A stretch of 64,000 nt of DNA from Rotaria sp. Silwood1. Its lineage: Eukaryota; Rotifera; Eurotatoria; Philodinida; Philodinidae. The stretch is taken from positions 415,150 through 479,149 of the forward strand of contig CAJNOP010000009.1 of NCBI GenBank assembly GCA_905250075.1, read 5' to 3'. This document shows, piece after piece, positions 48,007 to 61,271 of this stretch. The notes beneath the pieces were generated by a model. It ran no database searches. It was not told where the DNA came from and worked only from the letters and a program-made list of their open reading frames with translations. The stretch's first letter is position 1, and each line of letters begins with the position of its first letter. A program made the translations under genes and the position numbers.

Positions 48007-48033
<27 letters not shown>
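48007..48033. repeat. (CT)n microsatellite
   Basis: An uninterrupted CT dinucleotide run of about 13 units, one of several simple repeats in the 46-49 kb block. Confidence 0.9.
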
Positions 48034-48036
<3 letters not shown>

Positions 48037-49141
48037 CTCAATAGTTTGTCTGCTTTCTTACATTCATCTATTCTTTGTCTTACTCTTGCGATTAGAAGTC
48101 AGTACTTCTACTATTACTACGACTAGCATTGCACACACATACACTATTCAACATGATCATTATCATCAGTTAGACAAGCAGTGAACGAGACTAGCGTGCA
48201 AGCGCGTTTTTGTTTCGCAAGAAAAAGGGGAATTGCCCTTCTTGACGTTGACGTTGTCGTCGTCTCTTCTGCTATTGAGCATTTTACTTGTTCTTGTCTC
48301 TGTGTTGTGTGTGTGGCGGGCAGATACTGTTTCCGGTTAATTGCGGCGGTCGTCGTCGATTTTTTCCTTCTTCTTTTCACGCACACTCACACATGCCGCT
48401 CATTTTCTTTTTCCCTTATTTTATTGCCAAAAAAGAAAGAAGAATAACGAGAAATATTTTTATTCTTTATATATATATATACGTATTAATTTTAATTCTT
48501 TCTACATTTTTTTTCTATTTCTTATGTCATAACTCATCTTTTCCTCTTTTTTTTTACTTCAATCTTATTTGTTGCATACCTTTTCTTTTTTCTAATAAAA
48601 AACGTTTTTCTATTTCCTTTCTTCTTTTTCTTCTTTTTTTTTGTTTTACACACGCAAACTAACTCAACTCTTCATCAAATGTCATCACATTTATAAGAAA
48701 GAAACTTTAGTTAGGGATTCTAGAAGAAAATCAACACACACACACACACATACACTCAGGCAACAAAATCAAATTAAGAGACATACACACAGTTTATATG
48801 AATGTATGCATGCATGTATAGAGAAGAAAAGTGTCAATAATGGATGTTGAACGTCGACGAACGTACAACGATGGCAAGCGGGCACAACCTTGTATGAGTG
48901 TTCGTTTTTCTCTCCCTGTCTCTCTCTCTCTCTCTTTATCCTTCTCATGCCACTATTACTGACCGATGAGAGTGAGAGAGAGAATAATGTATATGCTGTT
49001 TTATTTCTAGATGTGATGTTCACACGACGAATGCTGTATGCAGCAACAAAAAACGAAGAAAGATTCATCTTTCATTCCCGGTGGTCGTGTGTATTGTATG
49101 TGCACTTCTTGTTCATTCATTGATCAGCAATAACAACGACC

Positions 49142-52100
49142 ATGAGTAACAATAATAAAGAAACTATGACAAAAAAACAACAAGATGACCTTACTTCATC
49201 ATTTAATAGTAAAGAAAAAAACAACTTTTTTTTTAATTAGAACTTATTTGTCTATCAAATAAAAAAAAAACAAACTTATTGTTTAGATCTTCCCTGGGGA
49301 CTCCCATTGGGTTTTCCATCATTATCACCATTTGGTGCATTTCCAACATTTGGTTTACCAACACCAAATTTTTCTCCATTGAACAGTTTTGCATCATCAT
49401 CAACGACTGCTTTTCCTCCTCCACCTTCACTTCTATCGAATGATTCTACAAATCCATCAACATCAACTGATATATGGTCAAATGGTTTATCAACTACAAA
49501 TAATCCAATTGATTATAATGAATATGCTAAACAACTAGGTTTTCTTATGAATGCATTTACTGAACAACAACAACAACAACAACAACAAGAAGCAGATAAA
49601 ACAAAAGGTATAAAAAGATTTTGTTTGTTTTTTTTTTCGAAGATCAAAAATAATTTTTTTCAAAGCTTCACCTACAATAAAACATTCAAAATCTAAACAA
49701 TCTCATACATCGTCACCTGATGTTATTAATGGTAAAAAACATGATGATTCACGTCGTTCATCATCCTCAACAAAATCTTCATCACGTTCAAAATCATCAT
49801 TAAATCCAACTTCTAATCTATCATCTTCAAGTAAAACATCTACAACAACAGATTCTACTATGCTTGATCCATTAGCATTTGCTGCTGCAGCAGCTGCTGC
49901 AAGTGGTGGTCTAACATTTCCTTATTTTCTTCCATCATTACTTTCACAAACACCTTCGACAACTAATAATAATAATAATCCTTCAACATATCCATTTTCA
50001 AGTTTAGCAACATCATTAACAAATCCAACGGCTGGACTTTATCCATTTTTATCACCTGATTGGTTTACATCAGCAACAACATCAGCGTCATCATCACCAT
50101 CTATTGGAAATATAACTCCTGGTAAATAAAATAAGAAAGAAACAAACTAATCATTGAACATTTTATGTTTGTTTCTCATTTTTTTTTTAAGATTTAAAAC
50201 AATCAAAAAAACGTTCGAAATCAATTCGAACATTAACTGAAGAACAAGATAAAAATTCTTCAAGTCTTCTTCATTTAGCATTAGTAAGCTTCACACCTTT
50301 CGTTTAAATACAATAGTAGACAAAAATCTTCCACTATACTATCTCAGTCACTATATATGCTGAAGATTTTGAAATAAGTGTGTATATATTCTGTTAACAA
50401 AGGAACGTTTTCATTTGGTCAATCACTTTTAAATTCAAATTTTGTGTATAAGGTAGAATGTAGTAAGATATTAGTTAGAACTATGTGTCATTAGAATGTC
50501 CTGAAATATTCTCTTAATAGAATCATTAATTTGACGAAAGTTGTTAAAGTTGTCTGTGTTTTGGGACTTGAATATTTAGGGAAGAAAATATTCTCGTGAA
50601 GTGAAACTGTCAAGACAGTCTATTGACAAATAGACCTATCTATGGGCAAAATTTTAGATTGAAATATCGTCCTTCAGTTTGTTGATATTTATTATACCCG
50701 AGGCTAAACTTACAGTAAAATATCTATAACTCTAGACACAAAAGCCTAAGGATACTTATACTTTTGAAGTTTTTCATATCTCATTAGGCTCTATCTTATA
50801 AACTGAGTTTGAATTCAAAAACGATTGATAGGTTGAAAATGTTCCTTTGCAAAAGTGTAAGTCTAAGACACCGAAATTAAATAATCTGTTTGAATCGAAC
50901 AAGAATTATGATTGATGATAATGGATCGTGTCTAACTATTCTCTTTGGCTTCATAAGTGTGAGAAAGAAGAACTGTTTGGGTCAGTTTATTCTTCATTGT
51001 TTAGTGTATTGTTTGGGTTCTCTATCGTATTAATTGCATTGGAGTTCATAAATCCTTCCTAGGATTGTGTCTATTTGCTCACATAACTCGACTATGGAAA
51101 ATGTCTCTGCCGGCTGTTTGAAGGTCATAGCTCAATAATAGCTCAGACGATTCGAAAATAGTATACAGAGGCATGCAAAGACAGCATACTTCAATTAAAT
51201 TACCTGATTTTATGAATGAAAAAGAGGATATAGACTTAATCATGTACTGCATAACAGACAGCAAAAAGTTTTGGTTGATAATCGTTTTCAGGCTAAAATT
51301 TTGAAGAAAAAATGGGCGTCCTTCATTATTATTATAGACTTTCAGCATGTATCGTAGCAGAGATACGAGATAGTGAAAGACTTTTGCCAATTATTGTAAA
51401 TGAAACATTTGATTTAGTCTGATCCAACAAATACAAATGGTTTACGTATGAGTCGTCGTAATAGTACAAATGATACAACTGTTGATGATTCACGATCAAA
51501 TGATGATGGTAGAATAAACACTAATACAAAATTTTCTATTAATTTAAAAAGAAAAATTATTTTAGATGATTCAGATCCAAATCCAAAACGTAAAAAACCT
51601 GACGAAGTTAATGAAACACTTGTACGAATACCATTAAGTCGCGGGTATTTATGGTTTTTTAAACTTGTTTTGTTTTTTTTCGATAAAAATTTTTTATTTT
51701 AGATGGAAACGTGTAACAATTGTTCGAGCAATAACACGAACAGGTGTACGTGGTGATGTTTCATATTATGCACCATGTGGAAGAAAATTACGTTCATTTC
51801 AAGAAATTGATCGAGTAAAAAAAAAAGGAAAAAAGATTTTCATATTCAAATTTTTGAAACTTGGTTTTCTTTTATTGTTTAGTATTTATCAAAAAAGAAT
51901 ATCACAGATTTGGATCGATCACATTTTACATTCAGTTCAAAAGTTCATATAGGATTTTTTCATGAACCAAAAGAAGGTCCAGACGGAAAAGTAAGTAGAA
52001 AGTTTTATAAATTATACGTATGTGTTTTTTTTTTATTTTGTTTCTAGACTATATTTCATGAATCAACTGAAGATGAAATTGTTAATCGTATTTTGGAAAT

Positions 52101-55100
52101 TAACCCTAAATTTCGTCGAATTGAAACAAGTTCAAGTCCTTGTTTAACATCAAGTAATGGTACAAATGAGCATCATGATGATCATAGAAAACTTCGTTTA
52201 GAACAAGAAGGTTTGACTTTTTCTTCTTGTTATTATTATAATTAGAAAGAAATTTACTTTTTTCTTTATAATAGAAATATCTAAACGAGCAGCTGAAATA
52301 AAAACAAAACGTGATGCTATGCGTTTAACACGTAATATATCAAATGAAAGTACAAAAACGCCAGAAACACAATATCAACATAATGATTTTATTAAAGCAA
52401 TTATTGAACAACAAAAATTAGTTCAACAACAAGAACTTGAACATAAACAAAAATTACAACAAGAACAACAAGTATGTGTTATGTATTTCAATGTTAATGT
52501 TTTTAATCTATTCGTATATAAAAACTTTGTCCTTGATTTTTATGACAGGAGTTAAATAGCATATCGAGATTGATCACTTGGCATTTTTATTAATAGATTA
52601 GTATTGATTATTAAAGTATAAAATTGAGAAATAAATGACTCGAAAATTTCTTGGAAGTCTGATATAGTCTTTTTTTTACTGTTAGACATAATTGTTTTCT
52701 ATTTAAAATTATCAACGACATTGTCTCATATGTTACTTTCTAATATGATGATCGACATTTTTTGATAAAATGCCTTGAGAAAGATGAATTTCCCTGATGA
52801 AAATTGTGTGTGATCATAGCTTAATGAACAAATTTTGTCATGTAAAATGTTGCTTTTTACTCAATATTATTGTCATTTAAGATTGCAGTGACACTAGAAA
52901 AGTTGTATTTTGGATATGATATTTTGTCTGCATAGAGAATTCAATTAAAGTAGCTGAATTTTTCATTGAAGCTAATTGAGTTGATCTCTTGAAGTGGATA
53001 ATGATTTATAGAAAAATTTGCAAAAACGATTTTCCTACGCAACTAATATCCTATATAGAAAGTCCATGACGAATTCGAAATCTTAGTGAAAGAGTTTCAT
53101 GAATCGAAACCAAAATAGACTTGTTATCTACTTACTGCATTTTCTTCAATGACCATTGTTTCGAGCAAAAAACCGATTTTACCTTTGAACAGATTCCTTT
53201 GCATGAATATGATGAAATTTCAAGTAACTAGTTTATTTTGTATAGATGTTTTAAGACAAATGACAATTATATTTGTATTCTAGGAACAAGAACGTAAACG
53301 TCAAGAACTTGCATATTTAAAACAACTTGAATTAAAAAAACGTCAAGAAGAAAAACTTCTATTAATCGAACAACGTAAAGCAGAAAAGAATGCACAACGT
53401 GAAAAGAAAATTGTATGTGTTTATTTTTTGTTTTATTAGTTTTTATTATTTCAATAATTATTGATTATTATATTATTGTTTGTTTTTGTTTTGTAGCAAG
53501 AAAAATATATGGAAATAGTCCTTGCAAAAGAAATGAAACGCATTACTGAAGATATGCAATTAAGAGATCTAAAGGTAAAGTGTTAGCAATTTGCAAACTT
53601 GAGCAAAACATTTTGTTTTTATTTCTCATGATTGGATAAAGCTTGTTGAGCTACTTCTAAATAATTTTGTGTTCGTTCTTGAGAAAATTGGTTTTTTTTC
53701 TAATATGATAGTAAACAGTCATAGATACGAGTTCTGATTCAGAGATTCTGATTGCATACAAATAATAAACACTGGTAGATACTCGACTTTCAGACCGTTT
53801 ATTGACTCTGTATGATACAATATTATATAGTATTAGACTAGAGAATTATCCGAAGTTACGCTCCTTCGATTGTTGAAAACGGTAAGTCAATAACTGTTAT
53901 CATTGTCGAATTATTGAGCTTACATACTCTCCTCGTTAGTTCTAATGCAGACATTAGGATGAAAGCGGATATGAATTCTATGTAACTATACCAAAGAAAA
54001 ATAAACTTTCTTTTTAGCCACTTCCAATATTAAAACCAGTTGAAAATATGCGTTTATCAATTGAAGCATTTGCCAATTGTTTAATGATTATTGAATTTCT
54101 TAATAATTTTAAACATATTCTTAATATTCGTATGTGGTTTTTAATAATAACAAACAGAAAATATCAAAAATTTAATATGTTTGTTTGTTTATTTTTTTCT
54201 TACTTTAGCTGATAATTTAATTCCAACATTAAATAGTTTACAACAATCATTATTAAATTCTTCATCATCAAGAGATTTAAATTCACTTTGTCAAATATTA
54301 CTTCGTATTGCATTAGAAGATCCTGGCATTCCAAATCCGAAAAAAGCTTTAACTAATCTTGGACAAAAATTATCTGAAATTGATATAACTGAACATACAT
54401 TTAGTGAAATTTTACGCATATATATACGAGAACGAAATGGTTTTGATGATAAATTAAGTCAAAGTTTATCGGATACATCATTTCAAGTATTAATATGTGA
54501 TGAAAAAGCTGAGATTTTAGCTTTTCTATGTAATGATTTATCAACGAATAAACGTGTTGTTGAGTAAGCATTGATTTTTTTGTTTTTGTAATTTAATTTT
54601 ATATTTAAATATGAAATATTTCTAGTGAAATTGATCGTAATCTTGAAGAATTAATTAGTTTAAAACATGAAAAATGGGAAATTGAAAAACGTTTACGTCG
54701 TTTAAAGTTTGAAAAATATAATAATACAAATAGTAATTCGAATGTAAAGAAAATGGCAACATTATTACGAGAAAAAGATTTGAACAGTTCAGACAATGAA
54801 AGTCCAGATGATAGTGATGGTGGTATGTTCATCTTTATTTATTTATTTTTTGAAAAAAAAAATTTTTTTTGTTTTTGGCTTTCTTATTAAAGAATCTATG
54901 AAAAATGATGAAGAAACATCAATAACAAATGATCCAGCAACAATAACAGCTGATGATCAAGATATTGAAACACTTGATGAAACAAAAATAGACGATATTG
55001 ATAAACGTTTAGTACTTGTTACAAGAAAATACATTCTTATTAAACGTCGTGTTATTGATAAACAATGTCATATACGTGCATTACATCTTGGACAAGATCG

Positions 55101-58100
55101 TTATCGTCGTCGTTATTGGTATTTTTCACATTTACCTGGAATTTATATTGAAGGTCTAACGTCAGGTGATATATCATCAGATGATATACAAAATATTATT
55201 GAAAATGTAACTAAACAAAAACATGAGAATAAATCATCTATGATAAGTAATGAATGTAATTCATCATCACGTTCAACACAACGTAAAAAACAACAAATAC
55301 GTTTAGCAAATGTAACATCACCACCGCCATCATCATCATCACAACAACCGCAACCATTATCATCAACAACAAATTCCACTATTGAACAATCGCCTATAAT
55401 TGAATCAAATAAAATAAAAAATGAAAATAGTGATAATGAAGATGACCAACAACAAATAAATACAACGAATAATATTACAGAGGATCTTGCTACTATGGAT
55501 CTATCCGCTTTTTGTATGGCTGTTAAAAGAGACAATGATGTACAACAAACTGTAACAATCAATGAAGAAAAACCTATTACAAATGGGTATGTTTTGTATT
55601 TTGAATATTACAAAAAAAAAATCTCTGTATAGTCGGCAGTCTATAGTTCGGAGTAAGAGAATTTTATTAGAAAGAAGTCTCAAATACGAGCATATCCTTA
55701 TCGGTAGTAATGGGCGTTGATTTCTAATCTCCTGAGTAATAACAGCCTTTTTAATGTCAGCAACATATGTTCTGTCATTTATCTGTGCAGAACGAGAAAA
55801 TAATGATCTTATATCTATTGCATTATGATAAACAATCAGAGAATATAAATAAAAAGAGAATAGACTAGTTGTATACATTTTCAAAGAAAAACTGGAAACA
55901 ATATTAGATAAGAGCAACAACACTTGGTATAACTAGTACTATCAAATCATGTCAACACTTTTTAGAAAGAGAGAGATAATTATCTTGTGAAGTCGAAAAG
56001 TGATTGCAAAAATAGAAACTGGAAAACGTTTCAAAAATGTGCACTTTTGATTGATGCCAATGGTATCTACATTAAAGAACTTTTACTGTTTTATTGAAAT
56101 TTCTTCTTCTCGATATATTCTATTCTATAGTCAAAAAGAAAACTTTTAGATATCTTTGAAATTTTATAAAATGAATAGTTTGCTATAGAAAGTTCTTTTA
56201 ATTTTTAGAACATCAAATAATGTTGAAATAAAACATGAACCGAGTGATGAATTAAATTCAAAACGTGTTGTTAATGAAATAAATGATGATAATCTTCCAC
56301 TTGATCTTTCATGTTCAAAATCAAAACGTACATGTCAAGATGATTATTGGACATCACAACATACACAAGCTGTATATCCATTAACATCTTCTATAGATCA
56401 ATTTCAAGAATTAAATGATCTTGCTACAACAGCTATGTTAATAAATAATATAAAACAAGAACAAACAAATACAAATCTATCAAAAAATATTCTTGATTTA
56501 ACAAATGTTAATTTACAAAATATTATTTCGAATCAATTAATGTCAACATTTAATTTATCAACACCAATTAAACAAGAATCATCAATGACTAATTTTAAAC
56601 AAATCGAACAATCAATTCGAGAGAAATTTCAATATCCACAACCATTACCAATTCCTGATGGTAAGTGTTTCTAATAAGAATTTTCAAATGTAATTGTTAG
56701 CAAAATCTCTCGTGAAAGTTTTAGAGGGAGAGCTTTCGACTGTTTGATCGTTTGAGTTGAAATTATGCAAAACTAATAGACTAATAAGTGATGAATATTC
56801 TGAATAGAGTTTGAACCTTAAGTTTCTTGTTGCTGAAATGTTGCATTTAAAATCGTATTGGTAAATAGAATTTTGTAGAACCTTTCCAAAATAGTGAAAT
56901 CAGTTGAGAGATTTCCTTCAGAAATTGGCATTATAAAATTCAATATGAATTATATGAGTTTAGTTTGATAGACTAAGACTTCTTTAATGTTAACAGTCAT
57001 TCTACAATGAGAATCATGGGTACAGTTGATTTCTATGCGAAGCAGTGTTTTACACAGCATGAAACCAATGCCGTTCCGAATATTGAGTTTGTGGTGATTG
57101 TACTCCACACTATGTATCTATGTTTCCAAGATTAGATATTCTTTCTCCTGGAGTTTTAAATTTGCCTTCCGAAAGAGAAAGTCTATATTGAACACTAATA
57201 GGAAATGCTTGTCACATCATGCTAAAGTCGCTTTAGGTTATAAATTTTATGAAAACATATTCAATACGAACTTGACTGTCTGCTCTTTATATGCATTGTG
57301 TCTGATAGATTTCGAATTATTTTTTTAGTTATATCATATCTAATGAATATTTGATATAGAGTCGATTGTTAATTTCGTACAAATTGCATAAAAAATAATA
57401 ATTGTTTTTTGTTATTTAGATGTTCAATCTGGTTGGTGGTTAATTCAAACACCTGAAGAATTACGTACTCTAATAAAATCATTAGCTAAACGTGGTCAAC
57501 GTGAACGATATTTATGTCGAATGCTTCAACGTTATTTTGATGCTATAACAAATTCAATGTTAGATATAAAGACTGAGAATTCATTAATATCAATAGAAAA
57601 TGAAAATGAAAGTGAAAATGATGAACAACAACAACAACAACAACAACAACAGCAACAACAAACATCAAATGATTTTATTGAAAATGATAATCAAAATTTT
57701 GATGATACACATGAAATGGATGTATTAAATGAAATATATAATTTATCTGATCGTATTATAGCATCAAGTTTACAATGTCGTTCATATGATATAAATACAA
57801 ATCGTAAACGTTTAACATATTCTGATATTCAAGCTAAAGGTTCGGATATTCTTGATGAAGCTAAACATTTATTAACTGATATTGAACGTAATATTGAACG
57901 ACGTTATTTAAAATATCCATTTGCACGTAAATATGAATTGAATTTATCATCATTAAATCGTATTAATCAACATAGTACATATCATCATACATTAGAAAAT
58001 TCAACAAATGAAATTGTTTCATCATCAAAATATGATGAAGTACCACAACAACTTGAACGTTGGAGACGTACTGTTAATGAATCACGTACACCAGCACAAT

Positions 58101-61100
58101 TAGCATTATGTTTAACACAACTAGAACGTTGTATTGCATGGGAACGATCAATAATGAGAGTTTATTGTGAAATATGTAATTCAGATGTTGATGAAGAAAA
58201 ATTATTATTATGTGATGGTTGTGATCGTGGTACACATACATATTGTTTTATACCACCTATGTCATTTATACCACCAAATGATTGGTAGAATAAGAAAATA
58301 AAAATAAAAAAATATTTTTGTAAAAAAAAATAAACAATGTTGGTTTTGTTTGTATTTTAGGTATTGTTATGTTTGTATTGGTAAAGCAAAAGGTGAAAAC
58401 TTATGTTTTGTTTGTGGTAATAAAGGTGATAATCAATTAAATCGATGTGAACATTGTGGAAAATTATTTCATGAAGAATGTTTAAAAAATGCTAAACAAC
58501 AACGTGGAAAATGGTTATGTGTATTATGTGCAGCTAATGATAGTAGTGCTTTAATAGCAACATTAAGTGCTGGAAATAATAATACGAAATGGGTAAATTT
58601 AATTTTTATATTACGAAAAAATTTATTTTTGAGAATATTGATTCTAAAGATTAACTCATTTTAAGTTTATTTGCAAAAAAAGTTGCATCGATAAAGAAAA
58701 TTTGTCGAGATGTGAATTTGAATGATAAAATGTTTGTTCCATAAGTAAAGAGAGCAGGAGTGTGTAAGCGAGAGCTCGTCGGGTTGGTCCGAAACCTTTG
58801 GACCAAACTAGTCACAGTATAAGCTTAATAACTTGACAGTGGCAATAGCTAGTGACCTGCGATTTTCAACCATCGAAAGAGGAGAACTCTGGACGAGTGT
58901 TTTGTATAAAATTATGTAAGAAAGAACTTATTATGGAAATGTATGGAAAAATCAACAGAATTTTATTTGTTCAGTGTTGAGATAGGAGAAGGAAATCAGC
59001 ATTACATCGAAAAAGAGGATGGATTTCGTGAATTCTGTTTGAATGTTTAGCAAATATTATGAGTTGTAGAATAAATTTTGTCTTATATAGTATCAGATAA
59101 AAAGATATTCGGAGTTTTTCTCTTTCGATTGAAAAAAAACTGTAGGTCGCTAGCTGTTGCCATTTTCGAGTTATTCAGACTACAACGTTCAATCTTCAAT
59201 TCTGATGCAGACACTAGTCACTGAATACTTGCATTTAGAATGTGTTTCAATTGAATTTCATATAATGAATTTTTTACTGATTTGAACCTAGAAAATAAAG
59301 ACTTTTTCTAATCAGACCTTTAGAATTTGTGAACTCATTTAAAATACTTATTTAGTCATACAACTCTATGAACTAAATACTCTATGAGTAAAAGTTTCTT
59401 ATCATAGATTTTCTTTTGTTTTCGTAGCAAATGGGTCGTCAAACATTTCGCTCAACGAATACATCAGCTAATGCAACAAGTAATTCAACATCGAAATCTC
59501 GTCAACCGTCAATTAGTTCAACTAGTTCGATAACAAATACCAATGGAGAATCAACAAATAATTCTTCTTCATCTAATCGTAATCGTTCGAATAATAATCG
59601 TAAATCAAAACCTCGTAATAGCTCAAATAATACGGAAATTTCCATTTTACAAGAATCTCATTCAAATTCATCTCATACAGACGCAATAACAATGAGTAGT
59701 CTTAATGAATCATCATCAATTCAATCACCATCTAATACTGCTGATATTGATGATGATATTCCTTCTCCAACAATGGGTGGTACAACAAATTCAACGAATA
59801 ATTCAAAGAAAAAAACTTCTCGTAAATCGAAATCAAATGCAGATAATAATGATATAAAAGCTTGCAGGTAAAATAAACTATTCGAGCAACCTCAACAGAA
59901 TTAGAGTGTGAGACATGATTGATCTGTATATATTAGAAATTAAAATGTTCTGTAACATATATTTTAACTTAAAACTTTCAACATGCTGAAATATTATTCG
60001 TAAAATAATATTACAGTTGACTAGATAACCTCTTTCAATGTCTTCTTCCTATTTCAATGATTATCACCTATAGATACTGCATCGTTTTCGACTAAAAACT
60101 CTGCAAATATTTGGATTTTTATTTATATGGGACTAAACCATCGAATTTTTTCTAACATTCGCAAGTTTTTTGGAAAACTCATATTTTCGAATTTTGATCT
60201 GAAACTTGGCGCATATAAAGAACTCAGCTAAACTAGCTTACATCAAAAAATTCATGCTCTGTACACTATCCATAAAAAAGGGTCTATATCTTGAAAGTTT
60301 CATATTTCTATGAGATTTTGTTCAAAACTTCTGAACTTTTTTGTGTAAGCTAATCTAATAAAGACTTCTGTGTGAGCAAAGTTTTTGACAAAAAAAAACA
60401 ATAGCTTAGTCAAACTTCGACAGGAATCTAAATTCTTCTAAAGTTTTTATTAGAACACTATGTAGTATGCATAGGTAAAAAAGAAATCATTGAAATTGGA
60501 ATCCATCCAGAAGGTTGTCGGATCCAAAATTTTCAGATTCGGACTCGATCGAGTCCGAGAGAAATTCGGCCGGCTCTAATCATCAGTCATGAAATGACCC
60601 TAGAGCAGTTCTTAAACAACTGTCTGTCTTCGATCACCTATCTGATAGCATAGTGACTTGGCAATTGCATATATCTGCCCTTGTAACTAACTAGTCAATG
60701 TATTGAGAACTTCAGCAAGCGAGCGATAGAAATTGTTGTTAGACGGGCTTTCTGTCCACAACTGCAGCTAGCGTTAACTGTAGGGAAGAAATCGAGCTAT
60801 TGAATCTGCTGCTAGGTAGCCGATAGGCATGGATCTTCTTCGAACGATGTCTACCGTGTTCTTGGAGCGTTCTAATTTCTATCTTTACACTTTAACATTC
60901 TAGCCAGATTGTATTTCACAAAATAAAATTAATTCTAATAAACCAGAAATAAATTTATGATCTTCTTTTCTTTTCTTAGAATAATTTTGAATGAATTATT
61001 AAAAAATGATGCATCATGGCCATTTCAAACACCAGTTGATGCAAAACAACATCCTGAATATTATGAATGTATAAAAACCCCAATGGATTTTTCTACAATG

Positions 61101-61271
61101 AAAAAGAAAATGCGTAATCATCAATATACAAAACGTGATGAATTTTTTAATGATGTACAATTAATATTAAATAATTGTGAATATTATAATGAAGATGATA
61201 GTCCAGTTGGTGAAGCTGGTCATGTTTTACGAACATTTTTTGAAACACGATGGGCTAAACAATTTGGTTAA
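49142..61271 (+). CDS. BAZ2: BAZ2-type chromatin reader (bromodomain adjacent to zinc finger), 20 exons, complete
   Basis: Exons 49142-49208, 49287-49607, 49666-50121, 50192-50283, 51418-51644, 51703-51814, 51883-51990, 52048-52210, 52275-52471, 53284-53412, 53497-53574, 54018-54129, 54209-54563, 54626-54822, 54893-55586, 56209-56660, 57420-58284, 58361-58592, 59428-59867 and 60980-61271 total 5589 nt, 1862 residues, with every junction in phase. Domains in order: Ser/Asn/Pro-rich N-terminus with poly-Q (~115); MBD/TAM (~378-450, GWKRVTIVRAITRTGVRGDV); Glu/Gln coiled coil (~515-650); DDT (~650-730); WHIM parts (~740-860, ~935-960, GQDRYRRRYWYFSHLPGIYI); poly-Q (~1320); PHD1 (~1502-1546, LLLCDGCDRGTHTYC); PHD2 (~1552-1600, CFVCGNKGD, CEHCGKLFHEECL); Ser/Asn linker; bromodomain (~1768-1862) with acetyl-lysine Asn in YYNEDDS. 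This is the architecture of BAZ2A/TIP5, BAZ2B and Toutatis, partners of ISWI in nucleosome remodelling and silencing. Exons are extremely AT-biased. Confidence 0.96.
50284..51417 (+). other. Long BAZ2 intron 4 (1134 nt)
   Basis: GT-AG intron about fifteen times longer than its short neighbours, with less AT-extreme sequence resembling the intergenic DNA of the left half. A 103-codon antisense frame at 51079-51390 has no family features. Confidence 0.7.
53861..53957. repeat. Copy of a foldback-element arm in BAZ2 intron 11
   Basis: CTCCTTCGATTGTTGAAAAC followed by GGTAAGTCAATAACTGTTAT and CATTGTCGAATTATT, then TCTAATGCAGACATTAG at 53941-53957. It aligns with the right arm and flank of the foldback in intron 18 (59120-59216). 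Confidence 0.6.
58830..59216. repeat. Foldback element in BAZ2 intron 18
   Basis: The left arm (58830-58882: AACTTGACAGTGGCAATAGC, TAGTGACCTGCGATTTTCAA, CCATCGAAAGAGG) is the imperfect reverse complement of the right arm (59120-59172: CTCTTTCGATTGAAAAAAAA, CTGTAGGTCGCTAGCTGTTG, CCATTTTCGAGTT), each 53 bp with about 240 bp between. No ORF. The right flank TCTGATGCAGACACTAG (59200-59216) is shared with the intron 11 copy, so it is a dispersed family. Confidence 0.7.

Larger units (their letters stand above)
45516..49141. other. Simple-repeat-rich block upstream of the BAZ2-like gene
   Basis: From about 45,960 the texture changes: (GAT)n at 46060-46074, (GATA)n near 46300, (GA)n at 47508-47522, (CT)n at 48007-48033, (AC)n at 48736-48750, (TC)n near 48920-48937, many T/CT runs and clustered CG dinucleotides. 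Numerous short frames occur but all are low-complexity. A TGATCAG acceptor-like site lies just before the BAZ2 ATG. The block is probably promoter plus 5' UTR (with or without leader introns) of that gene. It contains a 10-N gap. Confidence 0.55.

Noticed and set aside
46078-49123. More than a dozen frames of 60-124 codons in the 46-49 kb block
   Set aside because: They read through CT, GA, AC and T runs on both strands. None has domain text or consistent splicing.
51079-51390. 103-codon antisense frame in BAZ2 intron 4
   Set aside because: No family features; lies inside a well-defined intron.
55143-55562. 139-codon antisense frame within BAZ2 exon 15
   Set aside because: Mirror of the Ser/Gln/Asn-rich coding strand, hence Cys/Asp/Val runs. 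A shadow of the real exon.
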